In this document: positions 8,451-18,294 of the stretch, piece after piece
Numbering within the stretch: position 1 is the stretch's first letter
Layout of the letters: each line of letters starts with the position of its first letter
Assembly: GCA_029580855.1 (NCBI GenBank)
Contig: JAKPQH010000137.1
Location: forward strand, 103,403 to 167,402
Source of the DNA: a bacterium
GTDB taxonomy: Bacteria; Methylomirabilota; Methylomirabilia; Methylomirabilales; 2-02-FULL-66-22
DNA: 64,000 nucleotides
Direction of reading: 5' to 3'
Notes under the pieces: model-generated
Told to the model about the DNA's origin: nothing
Databases searched by the model: none
The model's input: the letters and a program-made list of their open reading frames with translations, nothing else
Program-made: the position numbers and the translations under genes

Positions 8451-9425
8451 CTAGATGCGGAACTCCCCGCCTTCCAGGGCGACCGTGTCGTCAAGCGTGA
8501 GCGTCGGCCGGTACATCATGCCGTCGAAGTGGCACGCCGCTTTGGTGGTGCCTCCGAGGTTGGCGCTGGTGCCGATGCCGATGTGTACCGTCCCGAAGGC
8601 CCCGTGATCCTGGGCCCAGACGCCCGTCAACATGTAGATCGCGGGATTCATGCCGATGGCCAACTGCGCGATGTTGTAGACGGCCGCATCCCCCATCTCG
8701 GCCCAGACTTTCCTGATCATGTCGGCCTCGGGTCCGCCCTCGACTTTGACGATGGTCCCCCGTTTCACCGTACACACCACGGGCGTCCGCATCGGTCCGA
8801 TCCGGAGGTTGGGGATACTGCCGTCGAAGACGATGGTCCCCTCCGCGGTGCCGTCCACCGGCGAGGTGTTGGCCTCGATGTTGGGAAACGCCGAGAACTT
8901 CCCCGGGCGGTCCAGGATGCAGTCATGCGCGTTGCCGGGCCGCCCGCTGAGCTGGAACCGACAATCGGTCCCCTTGGGCGTGGTCAGATGCGCCGATGAC
9001 GCCTTGCCCAGCAGTTCGGCCATCTGTCGTACCTTCGGTGAGGCCGCCTCGAAGTCCGCCTCCGCCCCCCCGCGTACGAGCTGGTCGGGCGTCGTGGCCG
9101 GAAGCGACAGGACCCGCGTCCCCTGTTCCAGCGCCTTGCGTGTCGCCGTGGAGTGGCTGATGGAATAGCTCACGGGGAGCAGGGCGACGTCGGCGGAACG
9201 CATCGCCGCACCCACGATGGCGGGCGGCTCTGCGCCGTCGTTCGCGACCGGCCGCATCACCGTGGTGACGACTTCCGGCGTGATCTCCAGGGCCGCCACC
9301 GCCAACGCCTCCGCAACCGCCATCGTGTCCGTATCCGCGACGATGGCCACCCTTTCGCCCGGCTTGACCCGCGCCAGGATGCGCACGACCTTCCGCGCGC
9401 CCGCGATGATCCCCGAAATCTGCAT
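8451..9425 (-). CDS. M29-type aminopeptidase / NicX-like metalloprotein
   Basis: A 324-residue protein of the thermophilic-aminopeptidase (M29) superfamily, which also contains the ring-opening dioxygenase NicX. The N-terminal half holds KVVRILARVKPGERVAIVAD and a Rossmann-like region. The C-terminal half has the metal-site blocks FPNIEANTSPVDGTAEG, HIGIGTSANLGG and AACHFDGMMYRPTL. GGGAGG lies nine bases before the ATG at 9425. It is the last gene of the gntR-headed operon, so the real substrate may be the imported compound (an amide, lactam or N-heterocycle) rather than a peptide; this is inference. Confidence 0.75.
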   Translation of the reverse strand: MQISGIIAGARKVVRILARVKPGERVAIVADTDTMAVAEALAVAALEITPEVVTTVMRPVANDGAEPPAIVGAAMRSADVALLPVSYSISHSTATRKALEQGTRVLSLPATTPDQLVRGGAEADFEAASPKVRQMAELLGKASSAHLTTPKGTDCRFQLSGRPGNAHDCILDRPGKFSAFPNIEANTSPVDGTAEGTIVFDGSIPNLRIGPMRTPVVCTVKRGTIVKVEGGPEADMIRKVWAEMGDAAVYNIAQLAIGMNPAIYMLTGVWAQDHGAFGTVHIGIGTSANLGGTTKAACHFDGMMYRPTLTLDDTVALEGGEFRI

Positions 9426-9507
9426 GGACCGCGACCTCCCGTGTGCTTCAACCTGTTGGGGCGTGGTCATTCCTGTCGTTTTTCGCACACCCGTTGACGA
9501 AAAATCG

Positions 9508-11016
9508 CTATGAGATCTCCACCACCTTCTTCCGCCAGTCCATGACGCCACGCAGCAAGGGCGCGAAGACGGAGATCAGCGCAATGGCGATCAGGACCGC
9601 GGAGATCGGTCGCGTGAAGAAGATCGTGATGTCGCCGTGCGAGATCGTCAGCGACTGCCGGAGCGTCCGCTCCACCATGGGCCCGAGGACGAGCGCCAAG
9701 ACGACAGGGGCGGCGGGGAATTTCAGCTTGCGCATCAGGTAGCCGATGACTCCGAACACAAACATCACCCACATGTCGAAAACGTTGTTGTCCGTGGTGA
9801 AGACGCCGACGGCGGAGATGGTCACGATGAGCGGCATAAGAATCTTGTACGGCATGCGCAGCAGGCTGGCCCAAAAGCCGACCAGCGGCAAATTCAGGAT
9901 CAGCAGCATGATGTTGGCGATGTACATGCTGGCGATGAGACCCCAGACGAATTCCGGGCTGGTCTGGAAAAGCAGCGGGCCGGGTTTGAGCCCGTGAACC
10001 ATCAGCGCCCCCAGGAGGACCGCCGACGTCGCGGAGGACGGGATGCCCAGGGCCAGGAGCGGCACCATGGACCCGCCGGCAGCGGCGTTGTTGGCCGCCT
10101 CGGGCGCCGCCACTCCCTCCATGACGCCGGTACCGAATTTCTCGGGGTGCTTGCTCAGCTTCTTCTCCATGGCGTACGCCAGGAACGATGCGATCGTGGC
10201 CCCGGCGCCCGGAAGGTTCCCCAGAAAGAACGCCATGAACGAGGAGCGGGTGATGGGCAGCAGAGAATCCTTCCAGTCCTGCCGGTTCGGGAAGAGGCTG
10301 CGGAGGGTGAACTTTGCGTGGAGGAACACCTGCTCCATCGACTCCTCGAGGTTGCAGAACACCTCGGCCACGGCAAAGAGCCCCACCGCCACGCCGATGA
10401 AGCCTGCCCCGTCCAGCAGCGAGAGGAAGCCGAAGGTGAATCGCTCCTCACCGCTGATGGCGTCCACCCCGACGCAAGCCACGATGAGGCCGAAGACGCC
10501 GCTCATCAGCCCTTTCACCATGGACTCGCCCGCCAGGCTGGTCACCAGCGTGAGACCCATGAAGGCCAGGGCGAAGTATTCCGGCGGGCCGAACGAGAGC
10601 GCAAAACCGGAAAGCGGCGGCGCGATGAACGTGAGCAGGACGACGGCCAGCGTGCCGGCGAAGTAGGATGCCAGGGCGGCCATGCCCAGCGCGGGCGCCG
10701 CGCGCCCTTTTCTGGCCAAGGCGTATCCGTCCAGACAGGTGACGACCGAGGCGGACTCGCCGGGCACGTTGATGAGGATCGAGGTCGTCGATCCACCGTA
10801 CATGGCGCCGTAGTAGACGCCGGCCATCGTGATGATGGCGGTGGTGGCATTCAGCCCGAAAGTGACCGGGATCAGGATGGCGACGCCGACGACGGGGCCG
10901 ATTCCCGGCAGGACGCCGATCAGCGTGCCGTAGGTCGTCCCGATGAGACAGAAAAGAAGATTCTGCCACGACAGCGCGATCTGGAAGCCCATGAGAATGT
11001 TGTCGAAAATGCCCAT
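9508..11016 (-). CDS. tctA: TctA-type large permease of tripartite tricarboxylate transporter (1)
   Basis: A 502-residue multi-spanning inner-membrane permease with about 12 hydrophobic segments. It has the family signatures [17 protein letters not shown] near residue 35, [20 protein letters not shown] and [20 protein letters not shown]. TctA forms the channel of secondary transporters that take up di- and tricarboxylates with a periplasmic binding protein. It sits in the order tctC, tctB, tctA on the minus strand, followed by the M29-like gene. Confidence 0.93.
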   Translation of the reverse strand: MGIFDNILMGFQIALSWQNLLFCLIGTTYGTLIGVLPGIGPVVGVAILIPVTFGLNATTAIITMAGVYYGAMYGGSTTSILINVPGESASVVTCLDGYALARKGRAAPALGMAALASYFAGTLAVVLLTFIAPPLSGFALSFGPPEYFALAFMGLTLVTSLAGESMVKGLMSGVFGLIVACVGVDAISGEERFTFGFLSLLDGAGFIGVAVGLFAVAEVFCNLEESMEQVFLHAKFTLRSLFPNRQDWKDSLLPITRSSFMAFFLGNLPGAGATIASFLAYAMEKKLSKHPEKFGTGVMEGVAAPEAANNAAAGGSMVPLLALGIPSSATSAVLLGALMVHGLKPGPLLFQTSPEFVWGLIASMYIANIMLLILNLPLVGFWASLLRMPYKILMPLIVTISAVGVFTTDNNVFDMWVMFVFGVIGYLMRKLKFPAAPVVLALVLGPMVERTLRQSLTISHGDITIFFTRPISAVLIAIALISVFAPLLRGVMDWRKKVVEIS

Positions 11017-11064
11017 ACCATCCCTTCCTGAGCGTCGGGCGGAGGCCGCGCCCTCCCGCGGCCC

Positions 11065-11523
11065 TCAGAAACCGAGGATGTTCTTCGGAAGGCTCACCCC
11101 GAGCAGCATCTGGAAGACGACGTATAATCCCGCGGCGTTGGCGATGGCAACCGTGACGGTCGTCGGCCAGCCCATCCGCTCGACGATTCGCAAGAGGAAG
11201 GCGGTGAGCAGCGCGATCGACAGCAGGAAACCGAGCGTCTCCAGCAGCAGGATGAAGGCGGCCAAGGCGCCCGCGGTTTTCAAGATGGCGACGATGGCGT
11301 GACCCCGCGGGAACGGCGAAGCCTCCGAGACCTGAACGGGCCCCCGCGTCGCGTTGATCAGCAGGGCGATGGATAAGATGGCCATGGCGACCCCGAGCCA
11401 GAACGGGAGGAAGCCCGCGCCCGGTCCAAAGGTGCCGCTGGGCGGCATCCGCCGCGCCCCTTCCATGACCGCCAGAGAAAAGACGAGCATCACGATTCCG
11501 GTTACCTGATCCGCCCTGCGCAT
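11065..11523 (-). CDS. tctB: TctB-type small permease (1)
   Basis: A 152-residue membrane protein with four hydrophobic segments (starting VTGIVMLVFSLAVMEGAR) and the family's PGAGFLPFWLGVAMAILSIALL block. TctB is the small integral subunit that works with TctA. The ATG at 11523 begins directly before the first membrane segment after a GGGGA site. Gene spacing to tctA is 48 bases. Confidence 0.85.
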   Translation of the reverse strand: MRRADQVTGIVMLVFSLAVMEGARRMPPSGTFGPGAGFLPFWLGVAMAILSIALLINATRGPVQVSEASPFPRGHAIVAILKTAGALAAFILLLETLGFLLSIALLTAFLLRIVERMGWPTTVTVAIANAAGLYVVFQMLLGVSLPKNILGF

Positions 11524-11614
11524 GTGCCGATCCCCACGGGCTACGACGTGACGGCCCACATCCCGGGCGGACGGTGCCCTGGCCCCGCCCGCCCCAATCG
11601 CACGCGATCGCCGT

Positions 11615-12589
11615 TCATTTGAGCAGGCCCATCTCCTTCAGCAGCACGGTGTACCGGTCGTGCTCCTTGGCCAGCCACGTCCCAAAGGTCGGCCCATCCA
11701 TCCACGCTTCGGAGAGCATGTTCTCGCCGACATACTTGTTGAACGTGTCCGACTTCATGTATTTGAGGAGCGCCTCCTCCAGGGTCTTCCGGGCGTCTTC
11801 CGGGATCCCGCCAGGCGCCACCAGGCCGCGGTTTTGGACGTACAGAGCGTCGATTCCTTGTTCCTTCAGGGTCGGAACGTCCGGCGCGCCCGCCAAACGT
11901 TTCTCCGCGTAGACCCCCAGCAACCGGACCTTCTTGGCCTTGGCCAGCTCCAGCGCTTCGCCCGGATTGGAGACGGCGGCGTCGACGTGGCCGCCCATCA
12001 AGGCTGCGTTCACCTCTCCCCCGCTGTTGAAGACGATATAGTTGAGCTGGATGCCTGCCGCCTTCTCCAGCAGGTAGGAGCAAACGGAGTCCGAGGATCC
12101 GAGCTGCGTCCCGCCCACCGTGATCTTCTTGGGGTTCGCCTTGGCAAAGGCCACCAGGTCCTTCACCGTCTGGAACTTCGAATCGCCCTTCACCATGAGC
12201 ATGTACTCGTCGAAGGCGAAGTTGGCGAGCGGCGTGAAGTCCTTGTAGTTGCTGGTGGATTTCCGCAGGATGGGGGTGGTAAGGAAGCTGGTCACCGCGG
12301 TGAGCATAAAGTACGGGTCGCCTTTCTTGCCCGCCACATAGGCAAAGGCGATGGCTCCGCTTCCTCCGGGCTTGTTCTCCACCACGATGGGCTGCGGCAG
12401 ATATTTCTCCTTGTCGTTGGCCGCCGCCAGGGTGCGGGAAAAGATGTCGCTCCCGCCGCCCGCCCCCGCGTGGACGATCAACTGGATCGGCTTCTCGGGG
12501 AACTTGGCGGCCTGACCGGTACCCGACGGCGCAAGCGAAAGGGCGACGGCAACCAGCGAGGCCAGAGCCAACGTTTTCCGTGTTCGCAT
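11615..12589 (-). CDS. tctC: TctC/Bug-type periplasmic binding protein (1)
   Basis: A 324-residue solute-binding protein. Residues 1-27 form a Sec signal peptide (RKTLALASLVAVALSLAPSG). The mature part has FPEKPIQLIVHAGAGGGSD, VVENKPGGSGAIA, and the C-terminal lobe typical of Bug proteins. These proteins capture carboxylates or amides in the periplasm for TctAB. The ligand is not readable from sequence. The associated GntR regulator and PrpD-like enzyme suggest a carboxylate that can be dehydrated. Confidence 0.92.
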   Translation of the reverse strand: MRTRKTLALASLVAVALSLAPSGTGQAAKFPEKPIQLIVHAGAGGGSDIFSRTLAAANDKEKYLPQPIVVENKPGGSGAIAFAYVAGKKGDPYFMLTAVTSFLTTPILRKSTSNYKDFTPLANFAFDEYMLMVKGDSKFQTVKDLVAFAKANPKKITVGGTQLGSSDSVCSYLLEKAAGIQLNYIVFNSGGEVNAALMGGHVDAAVSNPGEALELAKAKKVRLLGVYAEKRLAGAPDVPTLKEQGIDALYVQNRGLVAPGGIPEDARKTLEEALLKYMKSDTFNKYVGENMLSEAWMDGPTFGTWLAKEHDRYTVLLKEMGLLK

Positions 12590-12690
12590 GACGTTCCTCC
12601 TCTACACCACCGGATCATGAAAAATGAGACGCTCGCCGTCGTGCGCGGCCTCCGCCACAAGGGCCCGCCAGAGCGCCAACGGACCGGCGC

Positions 12691-14226
12691 TCACCGACTC
12701 CGCTTCGGTGCCGTCCCCGCCCCCGTCGTGCGGGTCGCCGGCCGGGGCGCCCGCCCGGGCGCGACGGTCCGCGTCGCGCGCGGCGCGGCGCGGCCGGCGG
12801 ACCCCACCGTGCCGGCGTCGCGGGAGAGCAGTCCCGTCAGCTCCCGCACATTCGTCAGCGATTCGAGATTCCTGACGAGTTCGACGACCGGCTCGGCCTT
12901 TTTCTTCGGCCACCGGCTGTAGGCGGCGCACTCACGGAACTTGTCGGCCACCTCGTCATAACTCATCGGGTTTGCGGGGCTCCCCTTCCCGAAATCGGCC
13001 CGGTCGCGGATCGCCCGGCCGTCGGTCAGGGCGATTTCCAGGAACGTGGTCATCTTGTCGTAACCCGCCGCCTCCGCCTCGGGATGGACGCCGAATTCCA
13101 CCTTCCGCATCATGGCCTGGACATCGGGGCGGTTCACGGTCTCGTCGGTGAACTCGGTCAGGCCGCCCCTGCGCTCCAGGAGCAGGATGGCCATGCAAAA
13201 CTCCATGCTGAACTTGGCCTGCAGCGCCGTGGTGGGACGATGATGGATCAACGCATTGGGCATGTTTTGATTCGTCCCGACCTTCACGGACACCACCTGG
13301 TCCGGCTTGATGTCGTGCTTCCGGATCAGCTCCAGCATCGTGGTCATGCCCGGATGCGTCAGCGACCCGGAGGGATGGGGTTTGATGGACACACCGGGAT
13401 CGGCGAATGTCCACGGTTTCCCCAGCTTGCCCAGGATAGCCGACTCGTCGTAGCCGCCCCCCGCCGCCCGGAAAAAGCCGCGTCCCGCTTCCAGGACGAT
13501 GGGTGTGGCCGTGAGACCGAGTCGGGCGAACTCCGCGGCGATCACGCCGCCCTCCGCCGCGCGACCCGCGTGGAACGGCTTCATCATCGTTCCGAAGTTC
13601 TCCCGGACGCCCGCCGCCAGGCTTCCGGCGATCCCCAGACATGTCCGCGCCTGGTCGGCCGTAAACCCCAGAAGGTTGGCCACGCCCGCCGCCGCGCCCA
13701 GCGTCCCGCATGTGGCCGTGGAGTGAAACCCGTGCTGGTAGTGGCGGGGGTTGATCGCCTCCGCGATCTTGCATTCCACTTCCACGCCGACGTGGTATGC
13801 CGCGAGAAGATCCTTGCCCGATCGGCCGTCGCGCTCCGCCACGGCCAGGGTCGACGGGAGCGCCGGCGCCGTCGGGTGGGTCAGCAAACCGTACACCCGA
13901 TCCGTGCCGACGGCGAGCTGCGTGTCGTCGTAGTCGTCGGCGTGCACCCCGATTCCGTTGGCGAATGCCGCAAAGCGGGGCGGTACCCGCAGCGTCGAAC
14001 CGATCACGCTGGCCCGGCCTTCTCCCACGCCGAGGCTCTGAAGGTGCCGCCGCACGATGCCGCCGCTTTTGGCCACGGAGCCCGCCAGCGCCAGCCCGAG
14101 CCCGTCCAGGATGGACTTCTTGCCCAGGGCCACGACCTCCGTCGGGATATCGGCGTAACGCGTCGAAGCGATGAACTCCGCCACGTACCCCGTCAGCGAC
14201 CCGCTTCCCGCCCTCTCCGTCGTCAT
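12691..14226 (-). CDS. MmgE/PrpD family protein
   Basis: A 511-residue member of the 2-methylcitrate dehydratase (PrpD) family. It has the N-terminal helical domain (KKSILDGLGLALAGS near residue 36), the GIGVHADDYDDT block and HYQHGFHSTATCGTLGAAAG. Family members dehydrate, or in some cases isomerise, hydroxy-polycarboxylates. After about residue 465 the protein continues into a low-complexity Ala/Arg/Pro/Gly/Thr tail that normal family members lack; the tail may be a read-on past a lost stop. The start ATG overlaps the stop of the upstream regulator as ATGA, so the two are translationally coupled. Confidence 0.87.
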   Translation of the reverse strand: MTTERAGSGSLTGYVAEFIASTRYADIPTEVVALGKKSILDGLGLALAGSVAKSGGIVRRHLQSLGVGEGRASVIGSTLRVPPRFAAFANGIGVHADDYDDTQLAVGTDRVYGLLTHPTAPALPSTLAVAERDGRSGKDLLAAYHVGVEVECKIAEAINPRHYQHGFHSTATCGTLGAAAGVANLLGFTADQARTCLGIAGSLAAGVRENFGTMMKPFHAGRAAEGGVIAAEFARLGLTATPIVLEAGRGFFRAAGGGYDESAILGKLGKPWTFADPGVSIKPHPSGSLTHPGMTTMLELIRKHDIKPDQVVSVKVGTNQNMPNALIHHRPTTALQAKFSMEFCMAILLLERRGGLTEFTDETVNRPDVQAMMRKVEFGVHPEAEAAGYDKMTTFLEIALTDGRAIRDRADFGKGSPANPMSYDEVADKFRECAAYSRWPKKKAEPVVELVRNLESLTNVRELTGLLSRDAGTVGSAGRAAPRATRTVAPGRAPRPATRTTGAGTAPKRSR

Positions 14227-14951
14227 TGCGCCCTCCTCCGCTGGTGCGCCCCCGTACCCGCCGAACCCCGCGCCCGCCGTTTTGTGGATCCGGGGACCGT
14301 CCGTTTCAGCACGCCGTACGCCGCCTCGATGTGTTCCCGCATGGCCCGCTCCGCCTCCGCCCCGCGTCCGCGCAGGATTGCCGCGGCGATGCGCCGGTGT
14401 CCTCGCAGCGAAATCTTGGGTCGCCCTCGGACCGCCAGGGACACCGTCCGCAACCGGGAGACGTGCTGAGCCAGGCTTTGATAGATCCCCTGCAACCGCC
14501 GGTTGCCCGAGAGTTCGACGATGACGTCGTGAAACCGTCCGGAGATCTCGTGGTATTGCCGGTAGTCGGCGGTCCGCTTGGCCAGGTCCGAGAGGATGCC
14601 GCCCAGGACGACCCGTTTGGCGTCATCCTGGCTCTCCGCGGCCTGCCGCGCCGCCAGCCCCTCGATGACGCTCCGGATGGCGTAGAGGTCTTCCGCATCC
14701 TGGGGCGTGATCTCGCTGACGAACGAACCGAACCGGGGGACGGTGGTGACAAAGCCCTCGGCCTCCAGTTGGCGGATGGCCTCGCGGAGCGGCGTCCGGC
14801 TCACGTTCAGTTGTCGGGCCAGTTGGGGTTCGATCAGGCGGGACTTCGGAGCCAGGTCGCCGGTGATGATGGCCCGGCGCAACCGCGCCACGATCCGCTC
14901 CCGGAGGGATCGATGGTCGGCCAGCGATCGGACGACGACCTGTTCGGCCAT
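14223..14951 (-). CDS. GntR-family (FadR/FCD) transcriptional regulator
   Basis: A 242-residue regulator. Residues 12-75 are the winged helix (RERIVARLRRAIITGDL, then LARQLNVSRTPLREAIRQLE). The C-terminal part is an all-helical FCD ligand domain (EDLYAIRSVIEGLAARQAAE, with metal-site histidines such as YHEISGRFHDVIVELSGNRR). FCD regulators sense small organic acids. It heads the operon gntR-prpD-tctCBA-M29 and probably represses it, because an inverted repeat overlaps its promoter. Confidence 0.93.
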   Translation of the reverse strand: MAEQVVVRSLADHRSLRERIVARLRRAIITGDLAPKSRLIEPQLARQLNVSRTPLREAIRQLEAEGFVTTVPRFGSFVSEITPQDAEDLYAIRSVIEGLAARQAAESQDDAKRVVLGGILSDLAKRTADYRQYHEISGRFHDVIVELSGNRRLQGIYQSLAQHVSRLRTVSLAVRGRPKISLRGHRRIAAAILRGRGAEAERAMREHIEAAYGVLKRTVPGSTKRRARGSAGTGAHQRRRAQ

Positions 14952-14966
14952 GCCGCGGCTCCTGAT

Positions 14967-15009
14967 GTATACAGCATACTGTGTATTCCTATCCGACCTC
15001 GCGTGTCAA
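14967..15009 (-). promoter_or_regulatory. gntR promoter with overlapping palindromic operator
   Basis: On the minus strand TTGACA (15009-15004) is followed after 17-18 bases by a weak -10 region (TACACA/ATACAC, about 14980-14986). The -10 region lies inside the inverted repeat GTATACAGCATACTGTGTAT (plus strand 14967-14986). Halves GTATACAG and ATACACAG match at six of eight positions. TGTATACA-like sites are typical of FCD-type GntR regulators, so autorepression is likely. Confidence 0.6.
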
Positions 15010-15134
15010 GCGGAAAGGTGATACGGGCGGCCACCGCTCCGCGGCGCGGGGCCTTCCGGCGGGTGTGCCCTGCGGGCGGACAACGTGGGTCGTGCCGACC
15101 GAGAAAAGCGGCAAGGCTCGCGCAACGGCGCCCG

Positions 15135-16634
15135 CTATTCCGGCAGCGCTTCCTCGCGCTTTTTGCGGATCACCGGGAAAACGAGCACAACGAGCAGGAT
15201 GGCGGCCACGGCCAGGAGGGCGGCGCTGATCGGTCGCTGCACGAAGACCGCCGGGTCTCCCCCGGAGAGGAGCATCGCTCGGCGGAAGTTCTCCTCCAGC
15301 AGCGGCCCCAGGACAAACCCCAGGACCATGGGGGCGGGTTGCACGCCGATCTTGTTGAAGAAGTATCCCAGGGCACCCCAGCCGAGCATCAACCAGACCG
15401 AGAACACGCTGTTGCCGCTGGCGTAGGCGCCGATACAGCAAAACAGGATGATGGCGGGAAACAGGAGCCGGTAGGGCACGCGGAGCAACGCGACCCAGAT
15501 GCCCACCAGGGGCAGATTGATGATCACCAGCATCAGATTGCCGATCCACATGCTGGCCACCACGCCCCAATACAGGGCCGGCTGCTCGCGGATCACGGAA
15601 GGACCGGGCTGAATCCCCTGGATCATCAGCGCCCCGATCATGAGCGCCATGAGCGGGTTTGTCGGGATGCCCATGGTGAGCAGCGGGATGAAGCTGGTCT
15701 GGGCGCCGGCGTTGTTCGCCGACTCGGGCGAGGCGACCCCCTCGATGACGCCGGTCCCGAACCGCTCCGGGTGCCGCGATACCTTTTTTTCCAGAGCGTA
15801 CGCCGCGAACGGCGGCAATGCCGCACCCCCGCCGGGCAGAATGCCGAGTATCGTCCCGACGCAAGTCCCCCGGAGTATCGCTGGGAATGACGCTTTGAGG
15901 TCCGGCCACGTCGGCATCAGATTCCTGATCTTGCCCGCCAGGATGCTGCGGTCCTGCGCGCTCCCCAGGTTGGCGATCACCTCGCCGATCCCGAAGAGCC
16001 CGACCACGACCGGCACGAAGTCCATGCCGTCGGCGATGTCGGGGATGCCGAATGTGAGCCGCGGCTTGCCCGAATTCACATCGATCCCCACGAGGCCGAC
16101 CAGCACGCCCATCAGCACCATGGCGATGGCCTTGAAGGGAGAACCGTGCGCCAGGACCACCGCGGCGATCAAGCCCATGACCAGGAGGCTGAAATATTCC
16201 GGGGCCGTGAATTTCATCGCCAGCGTCGCCAGCGGCGCGCTGAGCACGGCGATCACGAGGGTCGCCACCGTCCCCGCGAAGAACGAACCCACGGCGGCGA
16301 TGGCCAGGGCCGGACCGGCCCGCCCCTGCCGGGCCATCTGATACCCGTCCAGGCACGTGACGACGGCGGAGGTCTCCCCCGGCACGTTGACCAGGATGGC
16401 CGTGGTGGAACCGCCGTACTGGGCGCCGTAGAAGATGCCGGCCAGCATGATCATGGCCGACGCGGGCGGGAGGCCGAACGTGAACGGGAGGAGCATGGCC
16501 GTGGTGTTGAGCGGCGAGATGCCCGGCAGGACCCCGACCAGCGTCCCGATGATCACGCCCAGGAAACAGAAAAGGAGATTCTGCAGCGACAGGGCCGTTG
16601 AGAAACCCAGCGCGAGGTTGTCGACGAGGTTCAC
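15135..16634 (-). CDS. tctA: TctA-type large permease (2)
   Basis: A second TctA paralogue of 499 residues with the same signatures: [38 protein letters not shown] and [21 protein letters not shown] chose the GTG at 16634 ([15 protein letters not shown]) because GGTGAGG precedes it and an upstream ATG would add a non-conserved basic stretch. It differs clearly from the first tctA, so the two are older paralogues, not a recent duplication. It lies 10 bases after tctB. Confidence 0.92.
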   Translation of the reverse strand: MNLVDNLALGFSTALSLQNLLFCFLGVIIGTLVGVLPGISPLNTTAMLLPFTFGLPPASAMIMLAGIFYGAQYGGSTTAILVNVPGETSAVVTCLDGYQMARQGRAGPALAIAAVGSFFAGTVATLVIAVLSAPLATLAMKFTAPEYFSLLVMGLIAAVVLAHGSPFKAIAMVLMGVLVGLVGIDVNSGKPRLTFGIPDIADGMDFVPVVVGLFGIGEVIANLGSAQDRSILAGKIRNLMPTWPDLKASFPAILRGTCVGTILGILPGGGAALPPFAAYALEKKVSRHPERFGTGVIEGVASPESANNAGAQTSFIPLLTMGIPTNPLMALMIGALMIQGIQPGPSVIREQPALYWGVVASMWIGNLMLVIINLPLVGIWVALLRVPYRLLFPAIILFCCIGAYASGNSVFSVWLMLGWGALGYFFNKIGVQPAPMVLGFVLGPLLEENFRRAMLLSGGDPAVFVQRPISAALLAVAAILLVVLVFPVIRKKREEALPE

Positions 16635-16644
16635 GGGCGGGGCC

Positions 16645-17112
16645 TCACCACCGCGGCCAGACGGCCAGCGGGAGCCCCAGGCCGTTGACAAACAGGAGCA
16701 CGGTGAAGGCCGTGAGAATCACGGCAAAGACAAAGCTCTCGCGCCACCGGAAGTCGGACACGGCGAACGTCGAGCAGGCCATCGTCGCAAAGGTCGCCAG
16801 GGCCAGGCCGCCCTTCGGGAGGAGCAGGGCGAAGACAGCCAGGGACAGCAGCACCATCACAAACGACCGGAGATCGAAGCCCGGCAGGGGCCGGTGGGTG
16901 GCCCGAAATCCGCTCGCCGCAAAGGCGAGGCCGAACCCCATGAGGATCCACGCCAAGGCGCGCGGCACGTATCCCGGGCCCATATCGGCCGCGGTCCCGA
17001 TGGCGAGTGCCCGTGTCTCCCAGAGAGCCACCGTGGCCAGGATGATCAGGAACGCCCCAAACGCGATGTCGGGGGCGTTCCCGTGCTGGTTGCGTGCGGC
17101 AGATTCCGGCAT
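16645..17112 (-). CDS. tctB: TctB-type small permease (2)
   Basis: A 155-residue membrane protein with four hydrophobic helices (first IAFGAFLIILATVALW) and the GPGYVPRALAWILMGFG block of TctB. It lies between tctC and tctA with gaps of only about ten bases on each side, so the three are one transcript. Confidence 0.85.
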   Translation of the reverse strand: MPESAARNQHGNAPDIAFGAFLIILATVALWETRALAIGTAADMGPGYVPRALAWILMGFGLAFAASGFRATHRPLPGFDLRSFVMVLLSLAVFALLLPKGGLALATFATMACSTFAVSDFRWRESFVFAVILTAFTVLLFVNGLGLPLAVWPRW

Positions 17113-17121
17113 CCGGCGGTC

Positions 17122-18105
17122 CTACTCCAGCTTGATGTTCGCCTCGCGGACGACCGCGCCCCAGCTCTTCATGTTGGCCTTCATCCAGGCGGCGAAGTCC
17201 TCCGGCGAGCCGATCTCCACGTCGCCGCCCAGTTCGGTGATCTTTTTCTCGATCTCCGGTATGGCCAGGATCTTCTTCAACTCGGCGTTCAGGCGCGCCA
17301 CCATGGGCGTCGGCGTGCCCGCCGTGGTCATGACGCCCTGCCAGGTGCCGCTGTCCACCGCGGGAAGACTCAGCTCCTTGAAGCTCGGTAGATCCTTCAA
17401 CGCTTCGAGGCGCTTGGCGCCGGAGACGGCCACGCCCTTGAGCTGGTTCTGCGTGACAAAGGGCTGGGTGGCCAGCGCGCCGTTGATGATGACGTTGCTC
17501 TCGTTGGCCACGACGGCGCGAATGGCCGCGGCGCCTCCCTTGTAGGGGACGTATTTCCAGTCGATCGCCCAGTGCTTTGCCAGGACGATGCCGGTCAAGT
17601 GGTTGGCGTTGCCGACACCGGAGTGTCCCAGCGCCAGCTTGCCCGGATTGGCCTTCGCGTAGGCGACCAGTTCGGCCACGGTCTTCACGGGAAGCGAGGG
17701 GTGAACGGCCAGGATGTACGGCGCGAACATGATCATCCCGACACCCGTGAGATCCTTCTCGGGATCGTAGGTCAGCTTGGAGAAGAGGCTTGGCGCCGCC
17801 GCCACCGCCCCCATGTCCGCGAGCAGCAAGGTGTGCCCGTCCTTCTCCGCCTTGGCCACGAGGTCGGCGCCGATGTTGCCGGTCGCCCCGGGCTTGTTCT
17901 CGACGATCACCGGCTGCCCGACGGCCTTGGACAGGTGCGGACCGATCAGACGGGCGAGGATGTCCGAGGAGCCGCCGGGGGCGTACGGAACAATGATGCG
18001 GACGGGCTTGGTGAATTGCGGATCCGCGGCCTCCGCAAGCGAACCGGCGGCCAGGCCGGCGGCCAGAACCGACAACGCCACGAGAACGAAACGACGGCTA
18101 CGCAT
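17122..18105 (-). CDS. tctC: TctC/Bug-type periplasmic binding protein (2)
   Basis: A 327-residue solute receptor with a signal peptide ending near AEAADPQF (about residue 25). Conserved Bug blocks are KPVRIIVPYAPGGSSDILAR, QPVIVENKPGATGNIGAD and VPYKGGAAAIRA. The start ATG at 18105 follows GGAGGA. It is the first gene of the tctCBA operon, 94 bases behind a promoter. The ligand is unknown. Confidence 0.92.
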   Translation of the reverse strand: MRSRRFVLVALSVLAAGLAAGSLAEAADPQFTKPVRIIVPYAPGGSSDILARLIGPHLSKAVGQPVIVENKPGATGNIGADLVAKAEKDGHTLLLADMGAVAAAPSLFSKLTYDPEKDLTGVGMIMFAPYILAVHPSLPVKTVAELVAYAKANPGKLALGHSGVGNANHLTGIVLAKHWAIDWKYVPYKGGAAAIRAVVANESNVIINGALATQPFVTQNQLKGVAVSGAKRLEALKDLPSFKELSLPAVDSGTWQGVMTTAGTPTPMVARLNAELKKILAIPEIEKKITELGGDVEIGSPEDFAAWMKANMKSWGAVVREANIKLE

Positions 18106-18198
18106 GGGACACGTCCTCCGGTGCATGACAAAAGCGCGCCCCTCGTCGGCCCCTCTCTGAGACCGTGCGGGACTACACAGGCGGCAAAGTGCGTCGGC

Positions 18199-18227
18199 AG
18201 TAAATAAGAAAGGCGGAGCCGTGTCAA
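18199..18227 (-). promoter_or_regulatory. Promoter of second tctCBA operon
   Basis: Minus-strand TTGACA (18227-18222), 17 bases, then TTTACT (18204-18199). It lies 94 bases before the tctC start. Confidence 0.55.
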
Positions 18228-18294
18228 TCGGAAACGAAACCGCGAGGCGCTCTCGAGTACATTCTCGAGGAGCCCGGCCCTTCCCGCCGCCACC

